Assembly (NCBI RefSeq): GCF_004210375.1
Contig: NC_134829.1
Coordinates: 23,080,034 to 23,144,033, forward strand
Length of the DNA stretch: 64,000 nucleotides
Origin: Tachypleus tridentatus
Lineage: Eukaryota; Arthropoda; Merostomata; Xiphosura; Limulidae
Reading direction: 5' to 3'
The notes under the pieces were generated by a model. It worked only from the letters and a program-made list of their open reading frames with translations. It searched no databases and was not told the origin of the DNA. Below, one piece after another: positions 1 to 11,774 of the stretch. Position 1 is the stretch's first letter; each line of letters opens with the position of its first letter. Position numbers and translations under genes: made by a program.

Positions 1-25
1 AGCCAATTTAATACCTCACTGCGTT

Positions 26-242
26 GTAATTAGCAGTGTAAGACTAGAAGGAAGGCAGCTAGTCATCACCACCCACCGCCAACTTTTGGGCTACTCTTTT
101 ACCAAAGAATAGTGGGATTGACAGTCACATTATAACGCCCCCACGGTTGAAAGGGCGAGCATGTTTGGTACGACCGGAATTCGAACCCGCGACCCTCGGA
201 TTACGAGTCAAACGCCTTAACACACTTGGCCATGCCGGGCCC
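26..242 (-). mobile_element. tRNA-derived SINE, 3'-truncated
   Basis: The reverse complement starts GGCCCGGCATGGCCAAG (A-box region), continues with anticodon-loop CTCGTAA and B box GGGTTCGAATTCC, then the shared body (CGTTATAATG..., GTAGCCCAAAAGTTGGCGG). It stops after CTGCTAATTA, so the 3' tail is missing. The head resembles tRNA-Thr(CGT). Confidence 0.85.
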
Positions 243-1082
243 ATTATTGCCGGTATACAAGTAGCTAACAAATAAAATGCAATATTAAAGAGATATAAGT
301 TACAACAATGCATTAAATCAAATCTAAGTATAATCATACATTGTCCAGTTTAATGAATTTAAACAATCAGTTTTTCTTTTGGAGTACAACATATTTTTAA
401 TATAAACTATTAAAGCTGTATAAACAATGCCGTATCGTAGGTGTTCTTTCATTGGGTTAGTCTTTTAGATTTCCTGGTGAGGCTCAGTCCACATAACCAG
501 GGCCGTATTATTTATTAGGCACAGTACTTAGGGCTACGAAAACTATGGGTCCATGAAAAATTTCCTTAAAAGTTAATCTTTGATTTAGCTTACATGGCTG
601 GCACAGCCTAAGAACAAAAGGTGCCTTGATTCGGCACTGTGCATAACGATAACAAATTAGTTTGCTTCTTTCACACTGTTTGCCACAGGTTTCCTTCACA
701 TACCCACAGTTGTATCAATTAGTTTTTAAATAACGTTTTCTACAGAATGTTGTTTTTTTCTAACTGGTTCCCATATTTTATTCAGCACTACATCACAGTT
801 CGTATTTATAAGGTATCCTTGTTTCTGTTTTGAAAAGTCTCTCAACAGTTAATATTTATGAAAATTCTAGGAATACTTTAATAAACTTTCTAAATATACT
901 ATTATCATCCTGTGTCTTTCTAGCAAAAACTAAATTAAAACATTAAAAGTGCTGCTTACAACAAAATATTTAAGGTTTCTTATTTATTAGAAATAATGTT
1001 TCGTTAAACGTTTTCAGTTTAGCGACTTTTTTTCTTTTTTTGAGCTGTTTTGTTATACACTAATCTGTTGCATTTGTCTCAG
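243..1082. other. No gene seen
   Basis: AT-rich DNA left of the first visible GST exon. I looked for the missing N-terminal GST exon here and found none; probably intron. Confidence 0.5.
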
Positions 1083-1175
1083 ATGCCCCCTTCGGAAAGT
1101 TACCAATCTTGGAAGAAGATGGAGAAGTTACTGTTGGAGGGCCTGTATTACCATCGTACTTGGCAATGAAACATG
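1083..1175 (+). CDS. GST exon (thioredoxin-fold end)
   Basis: The exon follows a pyrimidine-rich acceptor (TTTGTCTCAG) and ends at donor G|GTTAAT. It enters with two bases (AT, needing a preceding G to make Asp) and leaves one base (G). It encodes APFGKLPILEEDG, the conserved loop with the cis-Pro region and beta strand, then TVGGPVLPSYLAMKHG. In other GSTs the segment before SYLA is Q-S-x-A-I-x-R; here Gln and Ser are both Gly. Confidence 0.85.
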
Positions 1176-4100
1176 GTTAATAAAATATTTTAGGTTCAAT
1201 ATCCACATTATTTTGCTAGAATATATTACTAATTGATCAAAGTTTAATAGCAATATCACTGATAATATGTTCATAAGATTTTTGTTGTTGTTGTTGTTAT
1301 TTTGCTGTTTTTTTTTACTTGCAAGCCTAAAAGCTGTAGAGTCGAGTTTGTAATTTATAGAACTAAATCAGTGGCTTTCGAATGTAATCGCTTTCATACA
1401 TTTATATATTGTTGCCTCATCATATCAAGAAAATTATGAAAGTATAATATTTTAGTGATGAGCAAAACTGGGTTTTACTTGATCCAGACTTTGCAGGATT
1501 AGACTTCAAACAAAAAGGCAAGTGTGCTACAATCATCGTTGGACTTCGTGAGATGTTCGTTAAATTTCGGCAGGAAGATATGATGAAACTGACTCAGGAA
1601 GAGAAGGTGTGTTTGTTTTTTTTTAGCATGAAATAATTAGGAAGTAGTTTATGTTCTAAAAAAGTAAAAGTGCATTTTAAAAATGTTACAAATAATATAT
1701 AATCAACGTAAAAGCTGATTCTAAAAATATGCTATTATAAAGCCAATACTCTAAATCTGTGATAAAAATATTTTTTCTTCATATTCCTATTAATTTGTCC
1801 ATTTTGCACTCGAAATGACAGGCGTAAAATAAATTTTAGATCTATATTTTGTTTCCCACAAGTTACTACGCCGTTTGTTAAATTCCATTACACATCAATT
1901 GGACTAGACGGTGATTGTTCGTTTGTTTTTGAATTTCGCGCAAAGCTACACTGCGCTAGCCGTCCCTTATTTATCAGTGTAAGACTCTTGGGCTACTCTT
2001 TTACCAACGAATAGTGAAATTGACTGTAACGTTATAACGCCCCCACGGCTGAAAGGGCAAGCATGTTTGGTGTGACGGGGATTCGAGCACGCGAACCTCG
2101 AATTACGAGTCAAGTGCCTTAACCATCTGGCCAAGTAGACGACGAAACAGACTATTTTCTGGAACGCTATTTATATACAGAGTAAAGAACTTTACATTTC
2201 TGTAATAACTCTAAACTTTGACACTGGAAACCAATTGGCCTTTGGTTTAACATTTAAAATGTACAAATTAAAAAAAAATTGTAACAATAACATTTGATGT
2301 TTACGCGATTTTTGCTACAAATTTTAAGCCTATTTTACTTTTTTCCCCATGAAAGTATTAAATTAAGTAATTTGCTTGCACACTTGGTTTTCTTTCGTCA
2401 CTTCTGTTTGGCACATAGATATTGCTGCATTGTTCACCTTAAGGAAATGGAACGTAGGATTTTATTATTGTAAATCTGAAAACTTATTGTTGACTACATA
2501 GAGGACGATACATCACAAAGAATTTGGTTTTATCTCATTTCTTCTTCTTCACTGAGCTTCGGGTCATGTTGCATTTGATAACTAATAACGCAAAACTGCT
2601 CCAAAACATAGTAATTCTCACAAGATATTATGTATATTTTTCAGTAGTAATTTTAATTTGTATCCAAGCCAGACATTACATAATTCGTTGTTTTAACGGT
2701 GCTTCCAAGGGCCAGGCTCGCAGTATTTGAGGTGTATGTCAGACCTTCATATATAACTTCATTCTTCAAATGAAATTCCACACAAAGCTTTACGAATGAA
2801 AGTGTAGATTTAGTGACGTTATCGCAAGTTGTTGACTCTCACAGTGCATAGTAATAAATTTAGTCTTTTTGGTGAGCGTCTACCGCAGAGGTACGTTCGG
2901 TGTTGTTGCCTTAACCTCTTGATCTCTTGGCTAAGATTAAGAATAGTTTGTTATGTTCTTGGCTATTTGTTCGCGTTCTTTCTCTTTACTTTCAGAATAT
3001 ACACGAAGACTTTGACCTTGGCGTCAGTGAGATAATTCTCATAATCGTAATCAGTGGTATTCTACTACTTTCAGTGCAGGTCGTTTACAGTTATACTAGA
3101 CAGAACGTACTGTAGCTTCTTATTGAAACCCAGGCTCTCCAGTGGTTCAGCGGTATGTCTGCGGACTTAAAACGCTAAAAACCGGGTTTCTATACACGTA
3201 GTGGGCAGAGCACAGATAGCCCATTGTGTAGCTTTGTGCTTAATTCAAAACAACAACTGAAACCCAGACTTCAATCGAGGAAAGTGCTATTTAGTTGTTT
3301 CAAAAGCTTGTTCTCCAATCTTCAATTTCTCTTTCATTTTTTTTTTAATGTCACCCACTAACATAGCAGTCAAAGCATACGTTTTTTTCTAAATATATTT
3401 CCCTGAGATAGTCTATTGCACATTGTTGGCAGATGAGGATAGTTTTGTGTCATATTTCTTACAAATGTCGCTTCCAGTCACGTTCATAAGACCATATGGA
3501 TTTCCTTGGAGTACACTGGTGCAAAGAATCCTGAATACAGTCATGCAGAACGCAAACAATCGATTGTTCTTGTCAAGAGCATTGAAACTTGGTGACTTTT
3601 GTCAAACTTCTTCATTTAAAAAGTTTGATGTCGCTGTGGTTCAGTACAAAAAAAAATCCAAATTGAATAAACAACGTTCCCACGCCCTTGTTGGAATACT
3701 AAAATAATATATTGCTTTCACACTTGAGTTCTTGGAATATCTGCTTGTTTCTTCGGTGTCATGAAATCCATGGGCTCTTCAGAAGTGTCACTCTTCAATG
3801 GAATATCACAATCAATCCTTCCTATTTTTTCTTTTCTCGTGCTTTTAATTTGTCCTTTGGCTGCTTCCTACCTGCTTTTCGTGTCATTTTAACCTCTGGG
3901 TCTAAACTGTTGCATCCACATTGATAACAAAGGCATTTACCACAAGTACTGCACATATACATACCTTACATTTACAAGCTATTTTCTTCTTTTCCTGTGT
4001 TAACATTGCTTTACAAATACAAGATCAGTACAGTTATTCACTGAGTGTCGATAGTTTGTCGATATCTGTTGTGTGGGTAGCTATGAATCCGGTTTTTACA

Positions 4101-7100
4101 AAGGGTGAGGCAATCACCTACTTTTTGTCCAGTCAAGGTTTTGGCAAAAATGTTAGTCAATAAACAAACGATCCGAAATTACCTGAAAAATTTGGCTCTG
4201 CAAAATTCTGGGTGCTTGGGCCCAGATAGTTAAGAGGTAGATCTAAGAACTTCTCACGCCAAAGATCGGATTTTGACACTCGTGGTGAGTATACATAGCT
4301 AGTCCATCTTGCAGCTTTGCATTTAAGAAGAAATAAACAAACAAAAATCATATAAAAAAGTACAATACGATAAAACATGTAATGTCTGACGAGAACACAA
4401 ATTAAACTAACCATTGAAAGATATTTATCAAATGTGATGAGAATCAGCGTGATTTGAAACAGATTCTGACATAATTTTGTGTCGTTAGTTGTCTAATGTA
4501 CTGTTCTTTTATGAGGTGGACGGCGTTTGCCGTCCGTGCTGACGACTGGGGTTCAATTTTCCCAATACTCCCTAGAACTCAGTAACAGCTCTCCTCTACC
4601 GAGGCTCAGCATAGCCAGGTGGTTAGGGCGCTTTACTCGTAATATGAGAGTCGCGGGTTCGAATCCCCATCACTCCAAACATGCTCGCCCTTTCATCTGT
4701 GGGAGCATTATAATTCGATAGTCAATTCCATTATTCATTGGTAAAGTAGTTGCCCAAGAGCCGGCAGTGGGTGATGATGACTAGCTACTGTCCCTCTAGT
4801 CTTAAACTGCTAACTTTGGAACGGCTAGCGCAGGTAACTCTGGTGTAACTTTGCGAGATATCGAAAAACAAACAATCCTCTGTGTGCGTCTAGTGAAATA
4901 CCGCTTTTTTTTTTTTTTTAAGGAAGTTGGCTTCAAATATCATTTGCTTTCTTGCCATTTAAATTTGAATTGTACATAAATAGGTACCATTACCTAGAAA
5001 AAAATCTTGATACTCCTGTAACCTTGTGTCTCGTCACGTACTTTATTCCGAATTTTCTTTTGGAAACTAAGGTCTATGTGATACATTAAAATTTTCAAGT
5101 TAAAATAATAAATCATTTCAGAAAATTTAACTCAATAAATGTAGTTTGCTATCTTTTCAGAACGTCATCTTTTTCACGGTGCGGCATGGCCGCGTGTTTG
5201 ACTCATAATCTGGAGGGTCGCAGATTCGAATTCTTGTTACGCCAAACCTGCTTGCTCTTTCAGCCATGAGGTGTTATGCGACGGACAATCCTACTATTTG
5301 TTGGTAAAAGAATAGCTCAAGAGTTGGTAGTGTTTGTTTTTGGAATTTCGTGCAGAGCTACGCGAGGACTATCTGCACTAGCTGTCCCTAATTTTGCAGT
5401 GCAAGACTAGAGGGAAATCAGCCAGTCATCACCACCCACCGCCAACTCTTGGGTTACTCTTTTACCAACTAATAGTGGGATTGACCGTCACATTATAACG
5501 CTCCCATGGCTGAAAGGGCGAGCATGTTTGGTGCGACAGGGATTTGAACCTGCGACCTGGCATGGCCAGATGGGTTAAGGCGTTTGACTCGTAATCCGAG
5601 GTTCGCGTGCCAGTTGGCAGTGAGTGATGCTTTCCCTCTAATCTTACATTGCTGAATTAGGGGCAGCTAGCGCAGATAGACCTCGTGTAACTTTACGCGA
5701 AATAAAATTTGAAAACAGAACTTTTTCTGTTTTTCTCTCTTTTTGACAGCCGCTGTAAGTATAAGAAACAACTAAAAAAATTTTTTATTATTATTAGAAA
5801 CTTCGACAGCTAGTTCACCAATGATTATTATGTTATTGTTTGTTTGTTTTTAATTTCGCGCAAAGCTACTCAAGGGCTGTCTGCGCTATATTATGTTATA
5901 AAATGTTCGCCTTACGATATAAAATCTATAATACATTCTAGAGTGGCCAAGCACGGCTTAATGGTTAACTAGAATGGACTGCAAATCTGAAGGCTACTGC
6001 AAAATACGTTTCGAAATTTGGAGCTTTAGATGTTATTATAAGAGTAATGTTCAAATGTCACTACTACTGGATCGCCCAAGAGATGGTGTTTGATGATGAT
6101 GACTAGCTGTCCTGCCTCCATTTTGTCAATTCAAAATTAGGGACGTTTATGCTCACATAAAAGTCTTACGTACTTGTGTGAAAATTGTAAAACGAAAATG
6201 TTCTCTGAACTATTAAATTAAGCGAAACTGTAAATTACTCTGTTCATACTTTCGATTTTTTATAGGTTGTGATTTGGAAGAAACTATTAGAAGAAGACGT
6301 TCCTGTTTACTTGGACCATTTTGAAAAACTTCTAAAGAAAAATGAAGCAAACGGTGTTTTTGTTGGAGATCAGGTGGGTGATTTATCCGTTTTCAGAGCT
6401 TTATATCGTCGTATTGGTTATCAACCTGTACAATCAGTGAAGTATAATTATGTATTTACTACTTTGTTTCCCTGGTTTTTAATTTATAACCAGTTTTATC
6501 TTGACTGATCTGGCAGGACCAGATTGTTTGGGCGCTCGATTCGTATTATGAGAGTCGCGGGTTCGAATCCCCGTCAAACGAAACACGCCCTTTCAGCAGT
6601 GGGGGGTGCTATAATGTTACGGGCAAACCTACTATTCGTTGGCTAAAGAATAGCCCAAAAGTTGACGGTGGGTGGTGATAACTAGCTGCCTTCCCTCTGG
6701 TCTTACAGTGCTAAATTAGGAACGGCTAACGCAGATAGATCTTGTGTTGTTTTGCGTAAAGTTCAAAATCAAACCCGTTTTATTCTATATTTTGGATGTG
6801 TATCTGCTGTCGTCTTTAGGGAAATCCTGAGGAGTAAGTTTGTGGTGGTAGATCGGTATTATAATCTGACTGATGTGCTATTCACTTGCCTGGTATATAC
6901 TCTATTTGAATTTTAATCAATTAACCTATTTGAATGTTTTCTAGGGGTGTAAACAGGTTTTGTTGACTTCTAATTCAAAGTTGGCTGTACATATGTTTTA
7001 TTAGATGGATGTAGAAGGATCCCTTTATTTTTCTTATGTGTGGTACAAATTAGTTCCAGTGGATATCTAGACGGCAGTAGACAAGAGGGCATGGCCCCCT

Positions 7101-9127
7101 CTAATAATTGTAAGGAAAGCCAAAATATCACTTGTCTTCACCTAGTATTTCAAAAAACTGTGTTCCAAAGAGAGAAATGGCAGTCACATGGTGCCTTTAG
7201 AGCTACGGAACTATAACTTATGGAAGCCAATGTCTCTTGCTTGCTGGCGGGCCATGTATCTACCAAAAAACAGTTGTTTCATAATTCTACCACATTTTTC
7301 TCTAGCATGATAAGCTATTGGTTTTCTAATGTTAAAAAAAAATTCCAGAGAAATAAGTGGTAGTTGTGTGATAGCTCTATAGTTACATTACTATAATTTA
7401 TATGATATAGGAGAGACCACTGCACTGATTGGTTATCTGTTGACCAAGAAAGTATTGTTCTATTTTTTACTGACACAATGGTCTATTTGTATTACCCAGT
7501 TTTCTGTTTCTTATGCTCCCGAATTCTAATTTTTGATGGTATTTTTATTTCTTCAGTGTATTGGAGTTAATGTTTGCAATGAATACGTGTCAACTGAAAT
7601 CTTATTGTGTTGCATCTTCTAAATACTATTTTGACTTATGCTGTTTTAATGTCTGCTGTGTGTTTTTAAACTGAAATATGATTATCTTTATCATAGCTTC
7701 TGGATGTCCATTGTTGATGAGGGTTATAGTGATGTTTTTTTCTGAATTATAGAATTATAACTGAAGACAGTAGAAAATTAGAAGCTTATGAATTAGTTAA
7801 TAATGTAAAATAGAAATAATTACAGAGGTCACAAAGGCTACTAACCATAACAGTGTTTAATGTCATATTTCTGCAACTCTACCATAAGTACTTTTATGAG
7901 GATATTGGCAAGGGTCTACTATCTCATTCTATTTATAAACAGCATAGCATCATATCATGATGGTTTTCAGTGTTGCCAGTGTCAACTTATTCTATAAGCA
8001 GACTACCATTAAGTTTGTTAACTGAAGCTCAGTCTATCTTATCAAAACCTTAAATTTATTCAGCACAAAGAAGTTATAGAGGCTTTTATCCTGTTGATTC
8101 TACAGAGTATTGTCAACTTGAATTAGATTACCTCTTACCCTTCTCTCTTCAAGAGAAAATAAGATATCTTAACTTATCCAACCCTGGTATGATCCTAGTA
8201 ACTCTTCTCTGAACCCTTTTGAGTAAGTCAGTATTTAGAATGTGAGTAAATTAATGATTTGTACAGAGACAACTACCTCTTTCAATTTTAATCAGTATGT
8301 TTATAAGTAAACCCATTAGCTGTACCACCAACAACTGAGTACCGTGCTGATATCTTAAGTGACTCATCTACTGTGTGCTTTTTTTCAGTTTTGTTACAGA
8401 GCAGGTTCCCATCTATACTAAACATGTCATCCAAATTATGATAATCTGAAATGGACCAAGATGTGTTTACTATAATCTAATGTTATTTGCGACCGTTGTA
8501 CATGTAAAAGCGGCTGGTTTGTGTTGAGAAAATGTAGAGGAACAAACAACGTTTCGATCTTCTTCGGCTTCAACCCAAACCAACTATTTTTACATATATA
8601 TTTTTCTCACAAGTGGAATTTCTCATAATCACTGATTATTATATGCCACCTATTTTACAATCTTATCAACTGATACAAGTTAGTCTTTTTGCCACAAATC
8701 CTTTTTGATTTCTTTTTTTTCTTTAACTAGACCTCTAACTTTCCTGTAAATTTAAACCTTTTGATTAATGTTGTATTATCCCCACTTTATACTGTATATC
8801 CTTAATAAGCCAATTAGGTTTGATCTTTTCTATTAAACTTTCTTCTTTTTTTAAAAACATTTCTATCTCAAGTTAGAAAGAATTTTTATGGATTCATACT
8901 CAGCTTGTCTGTGTAAAACTTAAATTCATAATTTTTACATTCTGAACTTTTCTTTTTTCCTGTAGGTGACATATTGCGACTTTGGAGTAGCTATTACTTT
9001 CCATGCCATCTCTCGTCGTATGCCAACGCTACTTGATAACCACCCTTTGCTGAAGGCTCACATGGAGAAAATCATGGCTATCCCAACTGTCAGCGAGCAT
9101 GCAAAGAAACGTGAACAAAATAAGTGA
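1083..9127 (+). CDS. Glutathione S-transferase, sigma-like (3' part, 4 exons)
   Basis: Four exons (1083-1175, 1497-1606, 6266-6373, 8966-9127) join in phase (1, 0, 0) and end in TGA, giving about 156 C-terminal residues. Seen: FGKLPILEEDG (end of the thioredoxin-like N-domain), SYLAMKHG, then an all-helical C-domain with the N-capping box T-x-x-D (VTYCDFGV) and a typical ending NHPLLKAHMEKIMAIPTV. Known: cytosolic GSTs of about 200 residues conjugate glutathione to electrophiles; sigma members include prostaglandin D synthases. Missing: about 45 N-terminal residues with the catalytic Tyr, probably in an exon left of the window. Odd: the usual Gln-Ser glutathione contact after the EEDG turn reads Gly-Gly-Pro. 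Intron 2 (4.7 kb) and intron 3 (2.6 kb) carry SINEs. The gene converges with the Cindr-like gene. Class assignment is by pattern only; a non-enzymatic paralogue is possible. Confidence 0.85.
1497..1606 (+). CDS. GST exon (C-domain helix 4)
   Basis: Acceptor TTTGCAG, donor AAG|GTGTGT. Entry GA completes Gly with the preceding exon's G, so the join reads MKHG-LDFKQKG. It encodes an amphipathic helix (VGLREMFVKFRQEDMMKL) typical of GST helix alpha-4, which lines the dimer interface. Confidence 0.85.
1920..2136 (-). mobile_element. tRNA-derived SINE with internal deletion
   Basis: Tail (GTTTGTTTTTGAATTTCGCG) at the left, tRNA-like head at the right (CGAATTACGAGTCAAGTGCC). The AGAGGGAAGGCAGCTAGTC block of the body is missing between GTGTAAGAC and TCTTGGGCTACTC. 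Sits in GST intron 2. Confidence 0.85.
2137..3130. other. GST intron 2, no gene seen
   Basis: AT-rich sequence with overlapping short open frames up to 68 codons that show no domain or codon pattern. Treated as intron. Confidence 0.5.
3131..3257 (+). mobile_element. Second SINE family (short, different tRNA-like head)
   Basis: Begins AGGCTCTCCAGTGGTTCAGC (A-box-like GTGGTTCAGCGGTA), has a degraded B box (GGGTTTCTATAC), and ends AGATAGCCCATTGTGTAGCT, TTGTGCTTAATTCAAAACAA. The end matches the tail of the main SINE, but the head and the lack of the long body differ. Confidence 0.7.
3258..4601. other. GST intron 2, no gene seen
   Basis: Several open frames of 70-94 codons on both strands overlap each other without recognisable domains, splice context or start context. 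Reported as non-coding intron. Confidence 0.45.
4602..4875 (+). mobile_element. tRNA-derived SINE, near full length
   Basis: Head GGCTCAGCATAGCCAGGTGG, anticodon loop CTCGTAA, B box GGGTTCGAATCCC, body with CCCAAGAGCCGGCAGTGGG and tail ending AAAACAAACAA. Diverged from the other copies by several percent by eye. Confidence 0.85.
5181..5718. mobile_element. Nest of three SINE copies in alternating orientation
   Basis: A plus-strand head and half body (5181-5332) is followed directly by a minus-strand copy (5333-5557, tail to B box) and then by a plus-strand copy (5557-5718) that keeps the head and tail but lacks the central body. The head-to-head junction at GCGACC|TGGCATGG makes an imperfect palindrome. 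It reads as SINE-into-SINE insertion plus deletion. Confidence 0.75.
5838..5892 (-). mobile_element. SINE tail fragment
   Basis: TTTGTTTTTAATTTCGCGCA then AAGCTACTCAAGGGCTGTCTG, the 3' tail of the main SINE in reverse orientation, cut off after about 55 bases. Confidence 0.7.
6266..6373 (+). CDS. GST exon (helices 5-6 start)
   Basis: Exactly 36 codons between acceptor TTATAG and donor CAG|GTGGGT. It reads VVIWKKLLEEDVPVYLDHFE and then a KLLKKNEANGVFVGDQ block, matching the GST pattern in which the domain turns into the 'G-D-x-x-T-x-x-D' region carried by the next exon. Translation beyond the donor runs open for 135 bases to a TGA at 6506-6508, but this is intron read-through ending at a SINE. 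Confidence 0.88.
6508..6775 (+). mobile_element. tRNA-derived SINE, near full length
   Basis: Head from GGCAGGACCAGATTGTTTGG through B box GGGTTCGAATCCC, body CCCAAAAGTTGACGGTGGG, tail to AAATCAAACCC. It lies 134 bases after the donor of the third visible GST exon. Confidence 0.82.
6776..8965. other. GST intron 3, mostly unique AT-rich DNA
   Basis: No coding pattern seen. A foldback at 8504-8593 is listed separately. Confidence 0.5.
8504..8593. repeat. Short foldback with AACGTTTCGATC-type core
   Basis: Imperfect arms GTAAAAGCGGCTGGTTTGTG (8504-8526) and CAACCCAAACCAACTATTTT (8571-8593) pair with each other around a core containing AACAACGTTTCGATCTTCTT. The layout resembles the larger foldbacks at 30869 and 44690. 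Confidence 0.6.
8966..9127 (+). CDS. GST terminal exon
   Basis: Acceptor CTTTTCTTTTTTCCTGTAG, then 53 codons and TGA at 9125-9127. VTYCDFGVAITFHAISRRMP carries the T-x-x-D capping box that begins helix alpha-6 of the GST fold. The end, EHAKKREQNK, is basic. A polyadenylation signal AATAAA lies 44 bases after the stop at 9171-9176. Confidence 0.9.
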   Translation: MTYCDFGVAITFHAISRRMPTLLDNHPLLKAHMEKIMAIPTVSEHAKKREQNK

Positions 9128-9170
9128 TCACACCCTTAAACGTTTGAACTTATGTAATTGCACAGTGAAC

Positions 9171-9176
9171 AATAAA
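9171..9176 (+). promoter_or_regulatory. Polyadenylation signal AATAAA for the GST gene
   Basis: A perfect AATAAA hexamer 44 bases after the GST stop codon, a normal distance for a short animal 3' UTR. Confidence 0.6.
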
Positions 9177-11770
9177 TACCTGCTGAAAAGAACACGTGTT
9201 GAAACTAATTTAATCCAGTATCAATAAGTCTAATGTCTTGTTCTATTTACTGTGGTTTTCAGTTACTGTTATAGGTAACACTGTCTCTCATATTAAAATA
9301 ACTAAGATATTTTCAAATCAGTAAGTTCCATCATAATACTTGTAACAATATGTTTATTAACAAATGTTCATATTACAAATCACTGTTGTTGGAATGTCTA
9401 GATTCCAAAACAAATGTTGAGAAAAACCTGCTTAAAGTTGTTGTCATAGTGCTGCTATTTGTAATTACTCCAGTGTTTAAACCTGATGCACAACATCCTT
9501 TTAGAAGTTTTTGTTACTTTGAAATGGTAAACAAATAAAACAATCTATGCATTAACTATTTCAGTTCTGTGAAAAAACCAAAACAAAGACATTTACATTC
9601 ATTTCGATATTCCTTCTGAATCCATCTTAAGTTTCCATCCTTAATAAAGCTCAAGTTCTAATTCAAAATTGGATTTTTTTATTTAACACACATGAATATA
9701 AAGTTACATATTAAATGAAACAGACCAAAAACATGCTTATAATAGATATCTTTATTTGAACTCATATCACAAAATTATACTTTCAAAATGGGCATAATAT
9801 TTCATCTGAAACAACAAAATTAATTATTGTAATTATTAGGGTTGAAGTTAATGAACCCTGTAATTATGTTATAATTATGGTACCAGTAATTTCACACTTG
9901 AATACTGTACGAAATATATTTGACTGGTTACTGAAACTGAATATTTTACAGGAATGATACCTGAAATGTTTACAACAGGAAGATGCATATCAGCATCTCA
10001 AATGATGTTAAAACTCTGATACTTAAGGGTTCATAACAAACAGATGTATGAATGAACATATTTATTTCAATTTTTTTTTATCCTATTACACTAGTAACCA
10101 GTCCATCTATAAATACTTCATTTTATCTCTAAATACAACTAATGCTTGCTTTATCTTCAATACTGTTTGTAAATAAAATAGCTTCTAAATTGGAATGGCA
10201 CATAAACCCAGCTAATGCCTGGAAAAAACATACAAACAAAAAACATTACATTTAAGTCATTCCTTTAAAGAATTTCAACTTGAAACATCAAACCACATTA
10301 CAAAATCACTTGTATTACTTAAACACAACAAAGTTAATAAAACTTTTCCCTATTATACAAAAAAACCCAAAAAAACAGTTATCTGCTTTCAGTCTTTTTT
10401 TAACACACTTATATAGAATTACATCTTACCATGTGAATGGAATGAATGATGCAGGTAAATTGAAAAATGAGAATATATACCTCTAAATCTAATTTTACAT
10501 AATGAAGGGCAAGATAATATTGGTATTCTATTATACAAAAAATTACCTGAAATACAACAGACAGCAAAGAACACAACAAAATACAAGTTTTAAAGAAAAT
10601 AACCTAAGCATATGAGGAACAGAAGAGATATGATTTATATGTCAATGAAAAGGAAAAAGGATCTTCATTTACAAAACAGTTTACATTGAAGAAACTGGTG
10701 TTAATTAAGTTCTTACTTCTCTTAGCCGTAAAGGTTCAAAATTTTTAACTTGTCAACAAACATTTAAATATCATACTTCAAGTAAAACCTTTCCACAAAT
10801 TTGTTATACCGGCCAAAAAAATAAATTAACTAGTAACTTCTAGTTAAAAGGCATATTAGTTTGTTTTTTTTATTATAAAAGTATCACAAAAATAATGAAG
10901 CATGTTCTAAGGCTAATATAGAACAAATTAACATACTTTTTAGTTTTAATAAATTTTAGTTTCAAGTTATTACGTGAAATGAAAAACTTTTGACCACTTT
11001 TTTTACCACAGAACTCTGTCAATTCATGTTCTTTCCATAAAGGTGCAATAAAGCAGTTTTCTTGCCATAATATTATTAATATTTCTTCTGATTTCTCAGT
11101 TCTCCAAAATTCTAGAAAGAACATTATGAAAAAGTCAATATTTGTCATTTTCTGAACTTTGCAGTGCTTTTTGTCAAAAACAAATTGACAGATTATGTTA
11201 CACAAATGACAAATTTTAATAAAAGACCATTCCTCCAAAGAAGACCTAAAAGTCTCACCTTTGTTACTAAGTTAAGCTCAGTTAAGAAATCAGAACTGCA
11301 ACACAACAAACAATAAGTCTGGCAAAAAAATAAACATAAAACCAAAAACCTTCAATGCCAGACAGGAACTGTAGGAGATAGAAAAAGTTCTTGTGCATGA
11401 GAATGTACCATACAATGGAAAATACTGTACTATAAAATCACATCACTGAGATCAGCAGTGCATTAATCCTAGAAATGTTATTTTTAATCAAATTTGTCAC
11501 ATAGTTATTTCAATGAATCTAAGCACTGCCTGTATCATAGAGATCTAATACTGAATTAACTTACTACACACACCTGCAGATTATATTAACAAAAACAATC
11601 ACTTTAAAATGAACCAAGCACCCCCAAAGAGATGTCCTACAAAAAAAACTTTTCACACACATTTAACACTTATTAAAAGTAAGCCAATGTTATGTCTTTA
11701 TAACTCACTGAGGACTGGCTGGCAGAGTTAGACACAACTAAACCTGTAACATATTTAAAATTACTGTAAG
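9177..11770. other. Intergenic, no gene seen
   Basis: AT-rich DNA between the two convergent genes. A 121-codon minus-strand open frame at 10873-11238 lacks domain or splice support. Part may be long 3' UTR of the minus-strand adaptor. Confidence 0.45.
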
Positions 11771-11774
11771 AGGT

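Noticed and set aside
4602..4700. Possible tRNA-Thr gene (A and B boxes, CGT anticodon)
   Set aside because: It is the head of a SINE with body and tail attached; the acceptor stem does not close and there are many copies in the window.
10873..11238. 121-codon minus-strand frame
   Set aside because: AT-rich, Lys/Phe/Ile-rich composition typical of random AT DNA; no recognised domain.
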